Below are positions 8,577 to 17,338 of a stretch of 64,000 nt of DNA, one piece after another. Each line of letters starts with the position of its first letter. Position 1 is the first letter of the stretch. The translations under genes and the position numbers were made by a program. Origin of the DNA: JASHPR01 sp963844655. Its GTDB lineage: Bacteria; Actinomycetota; Actinomycetes; Streptosporangiales; Streptosporangiaceae. Below the pieces are notes generated by a model. That model saw nothing but the letters and a program-made list of their open reading frames with translations. It was not told where the DNA came from and did no database searches. Location of the stretch: NCBI GenBank assembly GCA_963844655.1, contig CAWJPA010000004.1:124001-188000 (forward strand), written 5' to 3'.

Positions 8577-10283
8577 ATGATCTCCGACGATCTTCGCGCG
8601 CGGCTGAACGCCTGGCTCGCCGAGGATCCCGACGAACGGGACCGGGCCGAGCTCGAGGCCCTGGCCGGCGACGGCAGCCCGCAGGCGGAGGCGGAACTGG
8701 CCGACAGGTTCGCCCGGAGGCTGGAGTTCGGCACCGCCGGGCTGCGCGGCGCGGTCGCCGCCGGGCCGAACCGGATGAACCGGGCGGTCGTGCGCGGCAC
8801 CACGGCCGCGCTGGCGCAGTGGCTGCTCGGCCCCGGGCGCGGCATGGCGGGACCCGATGCCGCCGAGGCGGGCGTGGTCATCGGCTGCGACGCCCGCCAC
8901 CGCTCGGACGAGTTCGCCGACGAGGCCGCCCGGGTGCTGGCCGGCGCCGGGATCCGGGTCCACCTGCTCCCGCGGCAGCAGCCCACCCCGCTGCTGGCGT
9001 TCGGGGTCAAGCACCTGCGTGCCGCCGCCGGGATCATGATCACGGCGAGTCACAACCCCCCGGCCGACAACGGCTACAAGCTCTACCTGGGCGACGGCGC
9101 GCAGATCATCCCGCCCGCCGACGCCGAGATCGAGTCGGCGATCGGCAACCTCGGCCCGCTGTCCGGGGTGCCGCTCGCCCCGCTGGACAGCCCGCTGATC
9201 ACCCGGCACGGCGACGAGGTGGCCCGGGCCTACCTGAACGTGGTCTGCTCGGTCTCCCCCGCGCCGCCCGGTGCCGCGTGGCTGCGGTTCGTCTACACCC
9301 CGCTGCACGGGGTGGGCGGCGGGCTGGCCCTGCGGGCGTTCGAGGGGGCCGGCTTCCCGGCCCCGGACGTGGTGGCGGCCCAGGCCGCGCCCGACCCGGA
9401 CTTCCCGACCGTCACGTTCCCCAACCCCGAGGAACCCGGCGCGCTCGACCTGGCCCTGGCCCAGGCCCGCCGGTCCGGGGCCGACCTGGTGCTGGCCAAC
9501 GATCCGGACGGGGACCGGCTGGCCGTGGCGGTCGCCGACCCTGAGGCCGTCGGCGGCTGGCGGGTGTTCACCGGCGACCAGGTCGGCGCGCTGCTCGGCG
9601 CCTACCTGCTGGACGAGATCCCGCCCGAGCCTGGCACCGACGACCGGCTTGTGGTCACCACGATCGTGTCCTCCACGATGCTGTCCAGCATCGCGGCCGC
9701 GGCCGGCGCGCAGTACGCGGAGACGCTGACCGGGTTCAAGTGGATCGTGCGGGCGGGCGAGTCCCGCCCCGGCAGCCTGTTCGTCCTCGGCTATGAGGAG
9801 GCGCTCGGGTACACCGTCGGCACCGTGGTCAGGGACAAGGACGGGATCGGTGCCGCTCTGGCCATGCTCGGCCTCGCGGCCCGCATCAGGTCCCGCGGCG
9901 AGACGTTGCTCGAGGCCTGGGACGCGCTCGAGATCGAGCACGGCGTGCACCTGACCGCGCAGGTCACCGTGGCCACCGATGCACCCGTGGACGTGATGGC
10001 GCGGCTGCGGGCCGCCTCGCCGGCGGAGCTGGCCGGCAGCTTCGTGCTCTCCGCCACCGACCTGACCGGCGGGACCAAGGAGCTGCCGTCGGCCGATGTG
10101 CTGGTCTACCGGCTGCCCGGCGCCCGGGTCACGATCCGGCCGAGCGGCACCGAGCCCAAGATCAAGGCCTACCTCGAGGTGGTGGAGCCGGTGACCGGCC
10201 GCCGCCTGGACCAGGCCCGCCGCGGCGCGGCCGCCCGCATGGGCCCCCTCCGCGAGGCGGTCACCCGCCTGCTGGCCGGCTGA
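8577..10283 (+). CDS. Phosphohexomutase (phosphoglucomutase/phosphomannomutase family)
   Basis: A 568-aa alpha-D-phosphohexomutase. The phosphoserine loop TASHNPPADNGYKLY puts the active Ser near residue 158. The metal loop NDPDGDR is at about 308-314, the sugar-binding loop GYEEALGY follows, and the C-terminal phosphate loop is RPSGTEPK. It is the long PgmB/PmmB type. Next to PNP and DeoA it could convert (deoxy)ribose-1-phosphate to the 5-phosphate, as some members do, but hexose phosphates are equally possible. The ATG at 8577 follows the PNP stop by 1 nt. Confidence 0.92.
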   Translation: MISDDLRARLNAWLAEDPDERDRAELEALAGDGSPQAEAELADRFARRLEFGTAGLRGAVAAGPNRMNRAVVRGTTAALAQWLLGPGRGMAGPDAAEAGVVIGCDARHRSDEFADEAARVLAGAGIRVHLLPRQQPTPLLAFGVKHLRAAAGIMITASHNPPADNGYKLYLGDGAQIIPPADAEIESAIGNLGPLSGVPLAPLDSPLITRHGDEVARAYLNVVCSVSPAPPGAAWLRFVYTPLHGVGGGLALRAFEGAGFPAPDVVAAQAAPDPDFPTVTFPNPEEPGALDLALAQARRSGADLVLANDPDGDRLAVAVADPEAVGGWRVFTGDQVGALLGAYLLDEIPPEPGTDDRLVVTTIVSSTMLSSIAAAAGAQYAETLTGFKWIVRAGESRPGSLFVLGYEEALGYTVGTVVRDKDGIGAALAMLGLAARIRSRGETLLEAWDALEIEHGVHLTAQVTVATDAPVDVMARLRAASPAELAGSFVLSATDLTGGTKELPSADVLVYRLPGARVTIRPSGTEPKIKAYLEVVEPVTGRRLDQARRGAAARMGPLREAVTRLLAG

Positions 10284-10293
10284 GACCTGCGGC

Positions 10294-10503
10294 TCAGTCG
10301 GCGACGGCGAGGATCACGTCGGAGGCCTTGATGATGGCGACGACCTCGCTGCCTTCGGTCAGGCCGAGTTCCTGCGCGGCTTCCACGGTGATCGACGCCA
10401 CCAGGCGGGTCCCGTTCGCTTCCACCTCGACGTTGGCCGTGGCCTCGCCGCGGGTGATGCCGGTTACCCGGCCGCTGATCTTGTTACGGGCACTGAGTCG
10501 CAT
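10294..10503 (-). CDS. Molbindin (Mop/TOBE molybdate-binding protein)
   Basis: A 69-aa single Mop domain protein: MRLSARNKISGRVTGI opening, then VEVEANGTRLVASITVEAA and a C-terminal AIIKASDVILAV strand. Such proteins bind molybdate as oligomers and buffer cytoplasmic molybdenum. The ATG at 10503 is the domain start. It diverges from an XdhC-like gene across 95 bp, which suggests a molybdenum-related unit although no molybdoenzyme gene is in the window. Confidence 0.9.
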   Translation of the reverse strand: MRLSARNKISGRVTGITRGEATANVEVEANGTRLVASITVEAAQELGLTEGSEVVAIIKASDVILAVAD

Positions 10504-10598
10504 GGCAGGTTCCGTTCTGTAAGGTCGGGGACTTGCCCATTCTGCTCCCCGCGGCCGCCGGGTCGCCAAGCCGGGCACGACGTGACAAGCTCGGGTAC

Positions 10599-11123
10599 AT
10601 GACCAGCTCGGACCATGAAGCTGCCTGTTACGTCGCGCACGGCATCGTGCCTCCCCTGGTCGAGGACCGGGTGCTCGTCGCGGTCTTCGACTCCCCCGTG
10701 GCCAGCTTCCTGCTCAAGTACGGCCGCGACGCCGGCTACCGGCCGGTGCTCGTCGAGCCCGATCCGGAGCGCTTCAAGGCCGCGCTCGATAGCGGCGTGG
10801 ACGTGGCCGACACCGTCCGCAGCCAGCCGGACGCCCCGGCCGACGTGGTGGTCACCGACCATCACCGGCCCGAGCTTGGCCCGATGCTGCGGGACGCGCT
10901 GGCCAGCGACGCGCGGTGGGTCGGGATCATGGGCAACCCCCGGGTACCCGGCCCGCACATCCCCGCCCTGACCGAGCTGGGTGTGGCGCAGGAGGAGATC
11001 GCCCGCGTGCACCGGCCGATCGGCCTCAACATCGGCTCCCGGACGCCGGCCGAGATCGCGATCTCGACGCTGGCCGGCCTGATCGCCGACCGCAACGGGC
11101 GCCCGGGCGGCCAGTCCCACTGA
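10599..11123 (+). CDS. XdhC/CoxI-family Rossmann-domain protein
   Basis: A 174-aa protein resembling the C-terminal Rossmann part of XdhC, the chaperone that handles molybdenum cofactor for xanthine dehydrogenase-type enzymes. Typical segments are VLVAVFDSPVASFLLKY, ADVVVTDHH, WVGIMGN and RVHRPIGLNIGSRTPAEIA. The N-terminal XdhC domain is short or missing. The ATG at 10599 precedes MTSSDHEAACYVAHG. Its partner in context is the divergent molbindin. Confidence 0.8.
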   Translation: MTSSDHEAACYVAHGIVPPLVEDRVLVAVFDSPVASFLLKYGRDAGYRPVLVEPDPERFKAALDSGVDVADTVRSQPDAPADVVVTDHHRPELGPMLRDALASDARWVGIMGNPRVPGPHIPALTELGVAQEEIARVHRPIGLNIGSRTPAEIAISTLAGLIADRNGRPGGQSH

Positions 11124-11139
11124 CGCCGGGCCGCTGGCG

Positions 11140-12600
11140 ATGGCGGCGGACCTGCCCGGCTCCGGGGCCGCTGGTCCTCCGGCGGCCGAGACCCCGGCCC
11201 CGGGGACGCGCAATCGCTACGCGGATCTGCTGCGGGTCCTGGCCATCAGCCTCGTGGTGCTCGGCCACTGGCTGCTGACCAGCATCAGCTACCGCGGCGG
11301 GCGGCTGTCAGGCGGGTCGGCGCTGGCCGACATCGGCTGGTCCGGCTGGGGCACCCTGCTGTTTCAGGTCATGCCCGTGTTCTTCCTCGTCGGCGGCTAC
11401 GCCAACGCGCTCTCCTGGACCCGGCATCACGCCCGCGGCCAGGCCTGGGCCGGGTGGGTACGGCATCGGGCCATCCGGTTGCTGCGGCCGACCACCGTCT
11501 ATGTGGCCGTGATCGTGATCGCTGTCGCGGCGGCCAGGCTGGCGGGCGCCGACCCGGCTGAGCTCGCGCAGGCAGGCTGGGGGGTGGCGCTGCAGCTCTG
11601 GTTCCTGCCCGTGTACCTGCTGCTGATCGCGCTGACCCCGATGCTGCACGCGGCGCACCGGCGCTGGGGACTCGCGGTGCCTGCCGCACTCGCGCTGGGT
11701 GCGGCAGGCGTGGACGCCGGGCTCTTCGGCGGACGGCTGTCCGCCATCGGTTATGCCAACTACCTGCTCGTCTGGGGCTCGATGCACCAGTGGGGGTTTG
11801 CCTGGCAGGACCGCACGCTGACCCGGCCGTGGTGGCGCCCCTATGCGCTCGCCGCGGGCGGCGCCGTCGCCCTCGCCTGTCTTCTGGCCTGGAGCCCGTT
11901 CCCGGTAGACATGGTCGGGATGACCGGACACGTAGACAACACCGTGCCGCCGTCCGTGGCGCTGCTCGCCTTCGCCGCCGCGCAGTGCGGGCTGGTGCTC
12001 GCCGCCGAGCCGTTTGTCACCCGGGTGCTGGCCAGGCCCGGGCTGTGGCGCGCCGTCAGCTGGCTCAACGAGCGGACGCTGACCATCTATCTCTGGCACA
12101 TGGTGCCCGTGGTCGTGGTGGCCGTGGCGCTGTATCCCGCCGGCCTGCTGGCCCAGCCGGTCATCGCGTCGGCCGGGTGGTGGGCGCTGCGGCCAGCCTG
12201 GATCGCGGCGCTGGCCCTGCTCCTGGCCCCGGAGGCCATCTGGCTGGCCCGGTTCGAGCGGCCGCTGAGGCACCGCCCCGCGCCGGCTGCGCCCAAATCC
12301 GCCGTGCCCCCCGAACCCGCTGTGCCACCCGAATCCGCGCCGCCCGCGCCCGGACCCGCCGCGCCGCCCAAACCGGCTGCGCTGGGCCTCATCTCATCCG
12401 GCCTGCTGGCGGCCGGCGTCGCCGCCGCCGGGATCGCACTGGCCAAGCTCGCGGTAACGGGATTCGCTCCCCGAGGCCGCGTTCCCGTGGAAATCCTGGT
12501 GGTTTACGGGTGGGGGGTCATCCTGACGCTGCTGTCCGGGCACCTGGCGCCGGGGCGGCCGCGCCGGGCCCGGCTGGCCGTGGCGCAACGGCCCGCATAA
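11140..12600 (+). CDS. Membrane acyltransferase family 3 protein
   Basis: A 486-aa multispanning protein of the Acyltransferase_3 family. It opens with RYADLLRVLAISLVVLGHW, carrying the family Arg and the catalytic-type His, and has about ten further hydrophobic segments. A Pro/Ala-rich linker (about residues 382-410, repeats of the type PPEPAVPPESA) precedes the last two helices. It probably acylates an extracellular glycan or lipid; the substrate is unknown. Its 3' 207 bases are antisense to the tail of the convergent LAL regulator. Confidence 0.85.
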   Translation: MAADLPGSGAAGPPAAETPAPGTRNRYADLLRVLAISLVVLGHWLLTSISYRGGRLSGGSALADIGWSGWGTLLFQVMPVFFLVGGYANALSWTRHHARGQAWAGWVRHRAIRLLRPTTVYVAVIVIAVAAARLAGADPAELAQAGWGVALQLWFLPVYLLLIALTPMLHAAHRRWGLAVPAALALGAAGVDAGLFGGRLSAIGYANYLLVWGSMHQWGFAWQDRTLTRPWWRPYALAAGGAVALACLLAWSPFPVDMVGMTGHVDNTVPPSVALLAFAAAQCGLVLAAEPFVTRVLARPGLWRAVSWLNERTLTIYLWHMVPVVVVAVALYPAGLLAQPVIASAGWWALRPAWIAALALLLAPEAIWLARFERPLRHRPAPAAPKSAVPPEPAVPPESAPPAPGPAAPPKPAALGLISSGLLAAGVAAAGIALAKLAVTGFAPRGRVPVEILVVYGWGVILTLLSGHLAPGRPRRARLAVAQRPA

Positions 12601-15600
12601 CTCGGCGGCGGGCCGGATCCGCGCGGCCAGCTGGTACCTGGTCTTGATGCCGAGCTTGGCGAAGATGTGCGCCAGGTGGTACTCGATGGTCTTCGGGCTC
12701 AGGTAAAGCTGCGCGGCCACCTCGCGGTTGGACAGCCCGTCCGCGACGAGCCTGGCCACCTGCGCCTCCTGCGCGGTCAGGCTGGCCAGCCCGCAGTCGG
12801 CGCCGGGGCCGCCGCGCACGCCGAGCGCGGCCAGTTCGGCGGCGACCGCGTCGGCCAGCGGCCGCGCGCCGAGCCCGGCCAGGGCCTCGTGGGCGGAGCG
12901 CAGCCGGGCCAGCGCCGCCGGGCGCCGGTGCGCCCGGGCCAGGCAGCGCCCGTACTCGGTGTCGTACAGCGCCCGGGCGGCCGGGTCGGGCAGGCCCTCG
13001 GCGACGGCGCGGGCCGCCTCGAGAACACGCTCGGCCTGCTCCGGTTCGCCGCGGGCGAGCGCCAGGCTGGCCCGCAGCCTGGCCGCGTGCACCTGGGCCG
13101 GCCGGTCGCCCCTCCGGGCCGGGCCCGCCTCGAACCGGTCCAGCGCGGCGGCCGCGTCGTCGAGCCGGCCGGCCCGGATCAGCGCCCAGATCCGCAGCGG
13201 GCGCCACAGGCTCGCGGTCGGATCGTCGCAGGACTCGGCCGCGGGCGGCTGCGCCACGGTCCCGGTGCTGGCCGACCCCGCGCTGGCCGACACCGTGCTG
13301 GCCGGCACGGTGCTGGCCGACCCCGCGCTGGCCGACACCGTGCTAGCCGACCCCGTGCTGGCCGGCACGGTGCCGGCCAGCACCTCAGCGGGCTCGTCGC
13401 GGGCGAAGCCGAGCACGGCCCTGGCCGCCGCGGCGAACACCATCGCCGACCCGGTTCCGGCGGCCCGGGCCGCCTGCTCGGCGGACCTGACGTGCGCCGC
13501 GGCTAGCTCCCACTTCCCGCGCAGCGCAGCGATTCTGGCCGCCAGGTTGTGCGCGAACGGCAGGTCACCGGTCCGGCCTGCCTCCTCGGCCAGGCTCACC
13601 GCGAGGACGGCGTGCTCCTGGGCCTCGTCCCAGCGGCCGAGCCGGAAGGCGGTCTCGGCGAGATACCCGACGGCCTGCCCCGGGTAGCGCAGCCGCAGCC
13701 CGCCGGAGATCCGGGCCACAACCGCGGTCAGGTCGTCATCGGCCCGGGCCAGGTCGCCGGTCCACAGCCGGAGCAGGCCGCGGGCCGCCAGCGCGTCCGC
13801 CTGCCCGTCCGGCACCAGCGCCGCGGGCGCGGGCAGGTCCGAGAACATGGCCAGCGCGGCCTCGGCCTCGCCCGCCATGGCGCGGGCCATGGCCAGCGTG
13901 GCCAGCACCGCCGCCGGCGCGTTCCCGCCGCTGCTCGCGGCCCGCATCGAGCGCCGGGTCCACGCCCGGCACTCATCCAGGGACAGCACGGTGCCGTAGT
14001 ACCAGGCCAGGCCGGCCCCTGCTTCGGCCCGGGCCCGGGTTTCGGCCGCCGTCCCGGTCACCCCTTCTTCCTCGGCCCCGGCGGGCCTGCGGTACGCGCT
14101 CCAGGCGGCCGACAGCAGCGCCTCGGCGGCGGCGGGCCGGGCCTGGAGCAGGGCGAGCTGGCCGAGCGCGGCGTTCCGGCGCGCGCTCGCCGGCAGCTGC
14201 TCGGCCGCGGGCCGCAGCGCCTCGGCCGCGCCGGCGTCGGCCGCCCGGACCAGCAGCTCGAACGCGGACAGCAGCCGGCCGGCTCGCTGCGGGCCTCGTG
14301 CCCCCAGGTCGGCGGCCTGGACCAGGCAGGCCGCGGCCGCGCCGGGCTCCCCGCGCCCGGCCGCCGCGGCCGCGGCCTCGTCGAGATCGGCCGCCAGCCG
14401 CAGGTCGGTCCCTGACGCGGCGGCCACCCGGTGCCTGAGCGCCGCCGGGCCGTCGGTCATGGCCGCCGCCCACCGGTGCAGCGAGCGCCGCCGGGCCGTT
14501 CCGATCTCGGCGTAGACCGCGCGGCGGACCAGCTCGTGGGAAAAGCGCAGCCCGCGCTGTTCGGGCTGCGCGGCCAGGAAGCCGGCAGTCACGGCCTGGT
14601 CGAGCGCGTTGTCGGCCTGCGCCACGCCCGCCAGGGCGGCCGCGGCGGCCGCGGCGAGCGGCTGGCCAGGGACCGGGTGCTGGCCCAAGACCGCGGCGGC
14701 CAGCACCAGGTTCCTGGCGTCGCCCGGCAGGCTGGCCAGCTTGGGCAGGACCGCCGCCGCCAGCGACCTGGGCAGGTGCAGCCCGTCCTCCTGGCCCTCG
14801 AGCACGGAGCCGGGCAGCTCGGTGAGCATCGCCCGGGCGAACATCGGGTTGCCCCGGCTGTGGTCGGCGACCCGCCGCAGCGCCCGGCCGGACAGGCCGC
14901 CGCAGCCCAGGGCCGCGGCGAGCTCGGTCAGCTCGGCCGCGCTCAGCCCGCCGAGCGGCAGCCGCGAGCACCGGCGGTCGCCGGTCAGGAACCTGGCCCA
15001 GCCCTCCCCGAGCCGGCCCAGGTGCCGCGGCCGGCCGGACACGACCACCAGGACCTGGTCGCTGACCAGGCGCCGGCACGCGTACAGCAGGGCACGGGCC
15101 GAGGGCTGATCGGCCCACTGCAGGTCCTCGATCACCACGGCCAGCGGGCCTTCCGCTGACCGGGCCGCGAACAGGCCCAGCAGCTCCTCGCCCACGGCCA
15201 GCGGGTCGGCGCCCGCGGCCGGGCCGCTGGCCAGCAGCGGGGCCGCAGGCAGCCAGCCGCTGTCGGCCCGGTGCCCAAGCTGGCGGACCAGGCCCCAGGG
15301 CAGGGCCCGCTCGGAGGCCTCACCGCTGGCCGCGAGCACAGGCACCGTGCGATGCCGGCCCAGGAACTCGGTGACCAGGGACGACTTGCCCAGGCCCGCG
15401 CTGCCTTCGACCAGCACGATGCGCGGCCGGCCCGCGGCGGCGTCGGCGAGCAGGACGGCCATCCGGTCCAGCTCGCCCGAGCGGCCCACGAACACCGGCC
15501 CGGCCTGACCGCCGGCCCGCACGCCCGTGCCGACCGGCCACCCGCCCGTGCTGGCGAGCCACCCGCCCGTGCTGGCGAGCCACCCGCCCGTGCTGGCGAG

Positions 15601-15729
15601 CCATCCGGCTGGGCCGACGAGCCATCCGGCTGGGCCGGCCGGCCACCCGGCCGCGCTCTCCGGCCCTCCGGCGTCATCCGGCTCGCGGCCAGCATCGGTG
15701 CCGGACGCGTCGATCAGGGGGAAGGTCAC
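12394..15729 (-). CDS. LAL-type LuxR transcriptional regulator with AAA ATPase domain
   Basis: A 1111-aa cytoplasmic regulator: N-terminal ATPase with Walker A EGSAGLGKSS (about 108-117) and a Walker B-like VVIEDLQWAD, a long alpha-helical TPR-like middle, and a C-terminal LuxR helix-turn-helix (DGLSNREVAAQLYLSPKT). The GTG at 15727-15729 has GGAGGA 6 nt upstream. Three oddities stand out. Five 21-bp repeats encode a Trp-containing 7-residue unit near residues 29-63. Eight 15-bp repeats lie in the middle. About 70 residues follow the HTH, where LAL proteins normally end, and these lie antisense to the acyltransferase gene. The target is unknown. Confidence 0.88.
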   Translation of the reverse strand: MTFPLIDASGTDAGREPDDAGGPESAAGWPAGPAGWLVGPAGWLASTGGWLASTGGWLASTGGWPVGTGVRAGGQAGPVFVGRSGELDRMAVLLADAAAGRPRIVLVEGSAGLGKSSLVTEFLGRHRTVPVLAASGEASERALPWGLVRQLGHRADSGWLPAAPLLASGPAAGADPLAVGEELLGLFAARSAEGPLAVVIEDLQWADQPSARALLYACRRLVSDQVLVVVSGRPRHLGRLGEGWARFLTGDRRCSRLPLGGLSAAELTELAAALGCGGLSGRALRRVADHSRGNPMFARAMLTELPGSVLEGQEDGLHLPRSLAAAVLPKLASLPGDARNLVLAAAVLGQHPVPGQPLAAAAAAALAGVAQADNALDQAVTAGFLAAQPEQRGLRFSHELVRRAVYAEIGTARRRSLHRWAAAMTDGPAALRHRVAAASGTDLRLAADLDEAAAAAAGRGEPGAAAACLVQAADLGARGPQRAGRLLSAFELLVRAADAGAAEALRPAAEQLPASARRNAALGQLALLQARPAAAEALLSAAWSAYRRPAGAEEEGVTGTAAETRARAEAGAGLAWYYGTVLSLDECRAWTRRSMRAASSGGNAPAAVLATLAMARAMAGEAEAALAMFSDLPAPAALVPDGQADALAARGLLRLWTGDLARADDDLTAVVARISGGLRLRYPGQAVGYLAETAFRLGRWDEAQEHAVLAVSLAEEAGRTGDLPFAHNLAARIAALRGKWELAAAHVRSAEQAARAAGTGSAMVFAAAARAVLGFARDEPAEVLAGTVPASTGSASTVSASAGSASTVPASTVSASAGSASTGTVAQPPAAESCDDPTASLWRPLRIWALIRAGRLDDAAAALDRFEAGPARRGDRPAQVHAARLRASLALARGEPEQAERVLEAARAVAEGLPDPAARALYDTEYGRCLARAHRRPAALARLRSAHEALAGLGARPLADAVAAELAALGVRGGPGADCGLASLTAQEAQVARLVADGLSNREVAAQLYLSPKTIEYHLAHIFAKLGIKTRYQLAARIRPAAELCGPLRHGQPGPARPPRRQVPGQQRQDDPPPVNHQDFHGNAASGSESRYRELGQCDPGGGDAGRQQAG
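13265..13384. repeat. Eight 15-bp tandem units inside the LAL gene
   Basis: Units of the form GTGCTGGCCGACCCC, GCGCTGGCCGACACC and GTGCTGGCCGGCACG repeat eight times in register, encoding a Ser/Ala/Thr-rich linker on the minus strand. They form a higher-order pattern of about 45 bp. Unit number may vary between strains. Confidence 0.85.
15539..15643. repeat. Five 21-bp tandem units in the LAL N-terminus
   Basis: Three identical units followed by two diverged ones (CATCCGGCTGGG...) encode Gly-Trp-Leu-Ala-Ser-Thr-Gly-like heptads just upstream of the ATPase domain. The near-identity of units 1-3 suggests recent expansion. Confidence 0.88.
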
Positions 15730-15802
15730 TGGGGTTCCTCCGTTGCATGGGCCGGTGCTTGTGACACGATTTGCGCGCCCGGACGGTTCGTGGGCTGTGG
15801 TG

Positions 15803-16180
15803 TTACCTTCGGGAGATCAGCGACCTCCAGGTCGCGGCCAGCGCCGGGTCGGCGTCGATGGCCGCGGCGAGCCTGACCGCGTCGAGCACGAGCACCCGCG
15901 ACCGGGATCCGAGCCGGGCGGTCACGCCAGACAGCGGCAGCGGGCGGCCGTCAGGGGAACAGTCCCCCACGAACGCACCCGGGCCGAGGCTGCGCAGCAC
16001 GCGCCCGTCCCGCTCGACCGTGGCCGTGCCGTCCAGGATCACGAAGCACTGGTGGCCTGGCCGCCGCTCATCGGCCAGGCGGCTCCCGGCGGGCAGCATC
16101 GCCTCATCCCCCGGCAGCTGCATGAGGCCAGCCAGGGCGTTCTCGCCAGGCGGCCCGGGCAGGCCGGACGGAATGCTCAT
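15803..16180 (-). CDS. Cyclic-nucleotide-binding-domain protein
   Basis: A 125-aa protein made almost wholly of one cNMP-binding-like beta-barrel: LPAGSRLADE, then HQCFVILDGTATVERDG, then LGPGAFVGDCSP. The phosphate-binding cassette (usually GE...RxA) is not intact (FVGDCSPDGRPLPLSGVTA), so binding of cAMP is doubtful. There is no DNA-binding domain. The ATG at 16180 (MSIPSG) is the sensible start. It lies between the LAL gene and a divergent DinB-like gene. Confidence 0.75.
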   Translation of the reverse strand: MSIPSGLPGPPGENALAGLMQLPGDEAMLPAGSRLADERRPGHQCFVILDGTATVERDGRVLRSLGPGAFVGDCSPDGRPLPLSGVTARLGSRSRVLVLDAVRLAAAIDADPALAATWRSLISRR

Positions 16181-16252
16181 CCTGCAGTTGTGCCTGACGG
16201 CGGTTACAAGATAGTGACAAGCTGTCGGTCGGGCTCTTTGATCGGGGGAGTT

Positions 16253-16891
16253 ATGGCCACAGCCAGTCCATGGCCGCTGATCCACGCCGAGCGCCGGGCC
16301 TTAGCAGAGGACCTTGCGTCGCTGGACGATGCGCAGTGGTCGGTCCGGTCGCTGTGCGGCGACTGGACGGTGCGCGACGTACTCGGCCACATGACCGCGA
16401 CCGCCAGGATGACACCGCCCAGGTTCTTCATGGAGTTGGCCGGCTCGGGTTTCCGCTTTAACGCGATGAACGCGAAGAACGTGCGGCGGGAGACCCCGGG
16501 CACGCCCGCCCAGGGGCTGGCCGAATTCCGCAGCCTGGAGTCCAGGACCACCAGCCCGCCGGGCCCGACCGAGGCCATGCTGGGTGAGGCCATCGTCCAC
16601 AGCGAGGACATCCGCAAGCCGCTCGGCATCTACCGGGACTACCCGACCGAGGCGGTCACCCGGGTGGCGGATTTCTTCAAGGGGTCGAATCTGCTGATCG
16701 GCAGCAAGAACCGCATCGCGGGGCTCACCCTCCGCGCCACCGACGCGCAGTGGTCGACCGGCAGCGGGCCCGAGGTGTCCGGGCCCGTACTGTCCCTGAC
16801 GCTCGCCATGACCGGGCGGTCGGCCGCGCTGGCCGACCTCTCCGGCGACGGGCTGGCCACCCTGCAGGCGAGATACCAGGCGGCCGGGTGA
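16253..16891 (+). CDS. DinB-like maleylpyruvate isomerase family protein
   Basis: A 212-aa member of the mycothiol-dependent maleylpyruvate isomerase/DinB-like family (TIGR03083 type). Seen are an N-terminal four-helix bundle with WSVRSLCGDWTVRDVLGHM, including the His of the metal site, and a later GEAIVHSEDIRKPLG segment with a second His. The ATG at 16253 has GGGGGAG upstream. The exact reaction is unknown. Its stop overlaps the next start (GTGA). Confidence 0.82.
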   Translation: MATASPWPLIHAERRALAEDLASLDDAQWSVRSLCGDWTVRDVLGHMTATARMTPPRFFMELAGSGFRFNAMNAKNVRRETPGTPAQGLAEFRSLESRTTSPPGPTEAMLGEAIVHSEDIRKPLGIYRDYPTEAVTRVADFFKGSNLLIGSKNRIAGLTLRATDAQWSTGSGPEVSGPVLSLTLAMTGRSAALADLSGDGLATLQARYQAAG

Positions 16892-17307
16892 ACCAGCCCG
16901 CCGGGTACTCGGGAACCCCGCTGCCGCAGAAGCTCGGCATCGGGCCTGGGGACGCCATCGCCCTGATCGGGGCGCCCGGCTGGCTGGAAGACGCCCTGGC
17001 CGAGGCGCCCGGCGTGGCCGAGCTGCACACGGACCTGGACGGCGGCGCACTGTTCGACGTCATCGTGGTGTTCGTGTCCTGGCGCACCGAGCTGGAAGCG
17101 GAGCTCGGCAGGCTCCGCGACCGCATGGCCCCGGCGTGCGGGCTGTGGGTCGCGTGGCCGAAGAAGGCCGCCAAGGTGCCCACGGACATGAGCGATGACG
17201 TCGTACGCGAGATCGCCCTGCCCACCGGCCTGGTCGACAACAAGGTCTGCGCCATCGACCAGACCTGGACCGCGCTGCGCCTGGTGATCCGGCGGGAGCT
17301 TCGCTAG
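16888..17307 (+). CDS. DUF3052 family protein
   Basis: A 139-aa small cytoplasmic protein of the actinobacterial DUF3052 family. It opens NQPAGYSGTPLPQKLGI and contains DVIVVFVSWRTELE and LWVAWPKKAAKVPTDMS. The GTG start overlaps the stop of the DinB-like gene, so the two are probably co-translated. Function is unknown. Confidence 0.85.
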   Translation: MNQPAGYSGTPLPQKLGIGPGDAIALIGAPGWLEDALAEAPGVAELHTDLDGGALFDVIVVFVSWRTELEAELGRLRDRMAPACGLWVAWPKKAAKVPTDMSDDVVREIALPTGLVDNKVCAIDQTWTALRLVIRRELR

Positions 17308-17338
17308 CCTCCCGCCCGTCCCGCCGGCCGCGGGCGCG

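Noticed and set aside
15539..15643. Direct repeats as a CRISPR array
   Set aside because: Units are contiguous without spacers and encode protein in frame; the same holds for 13265-13384, and 48006-48050 is also spacerless.
12394..15729. LAL regulator as a sign of a biosynthetic gene cluster
   Set aside because: No polyketide, peptide or terpene synthase genes are nearby.
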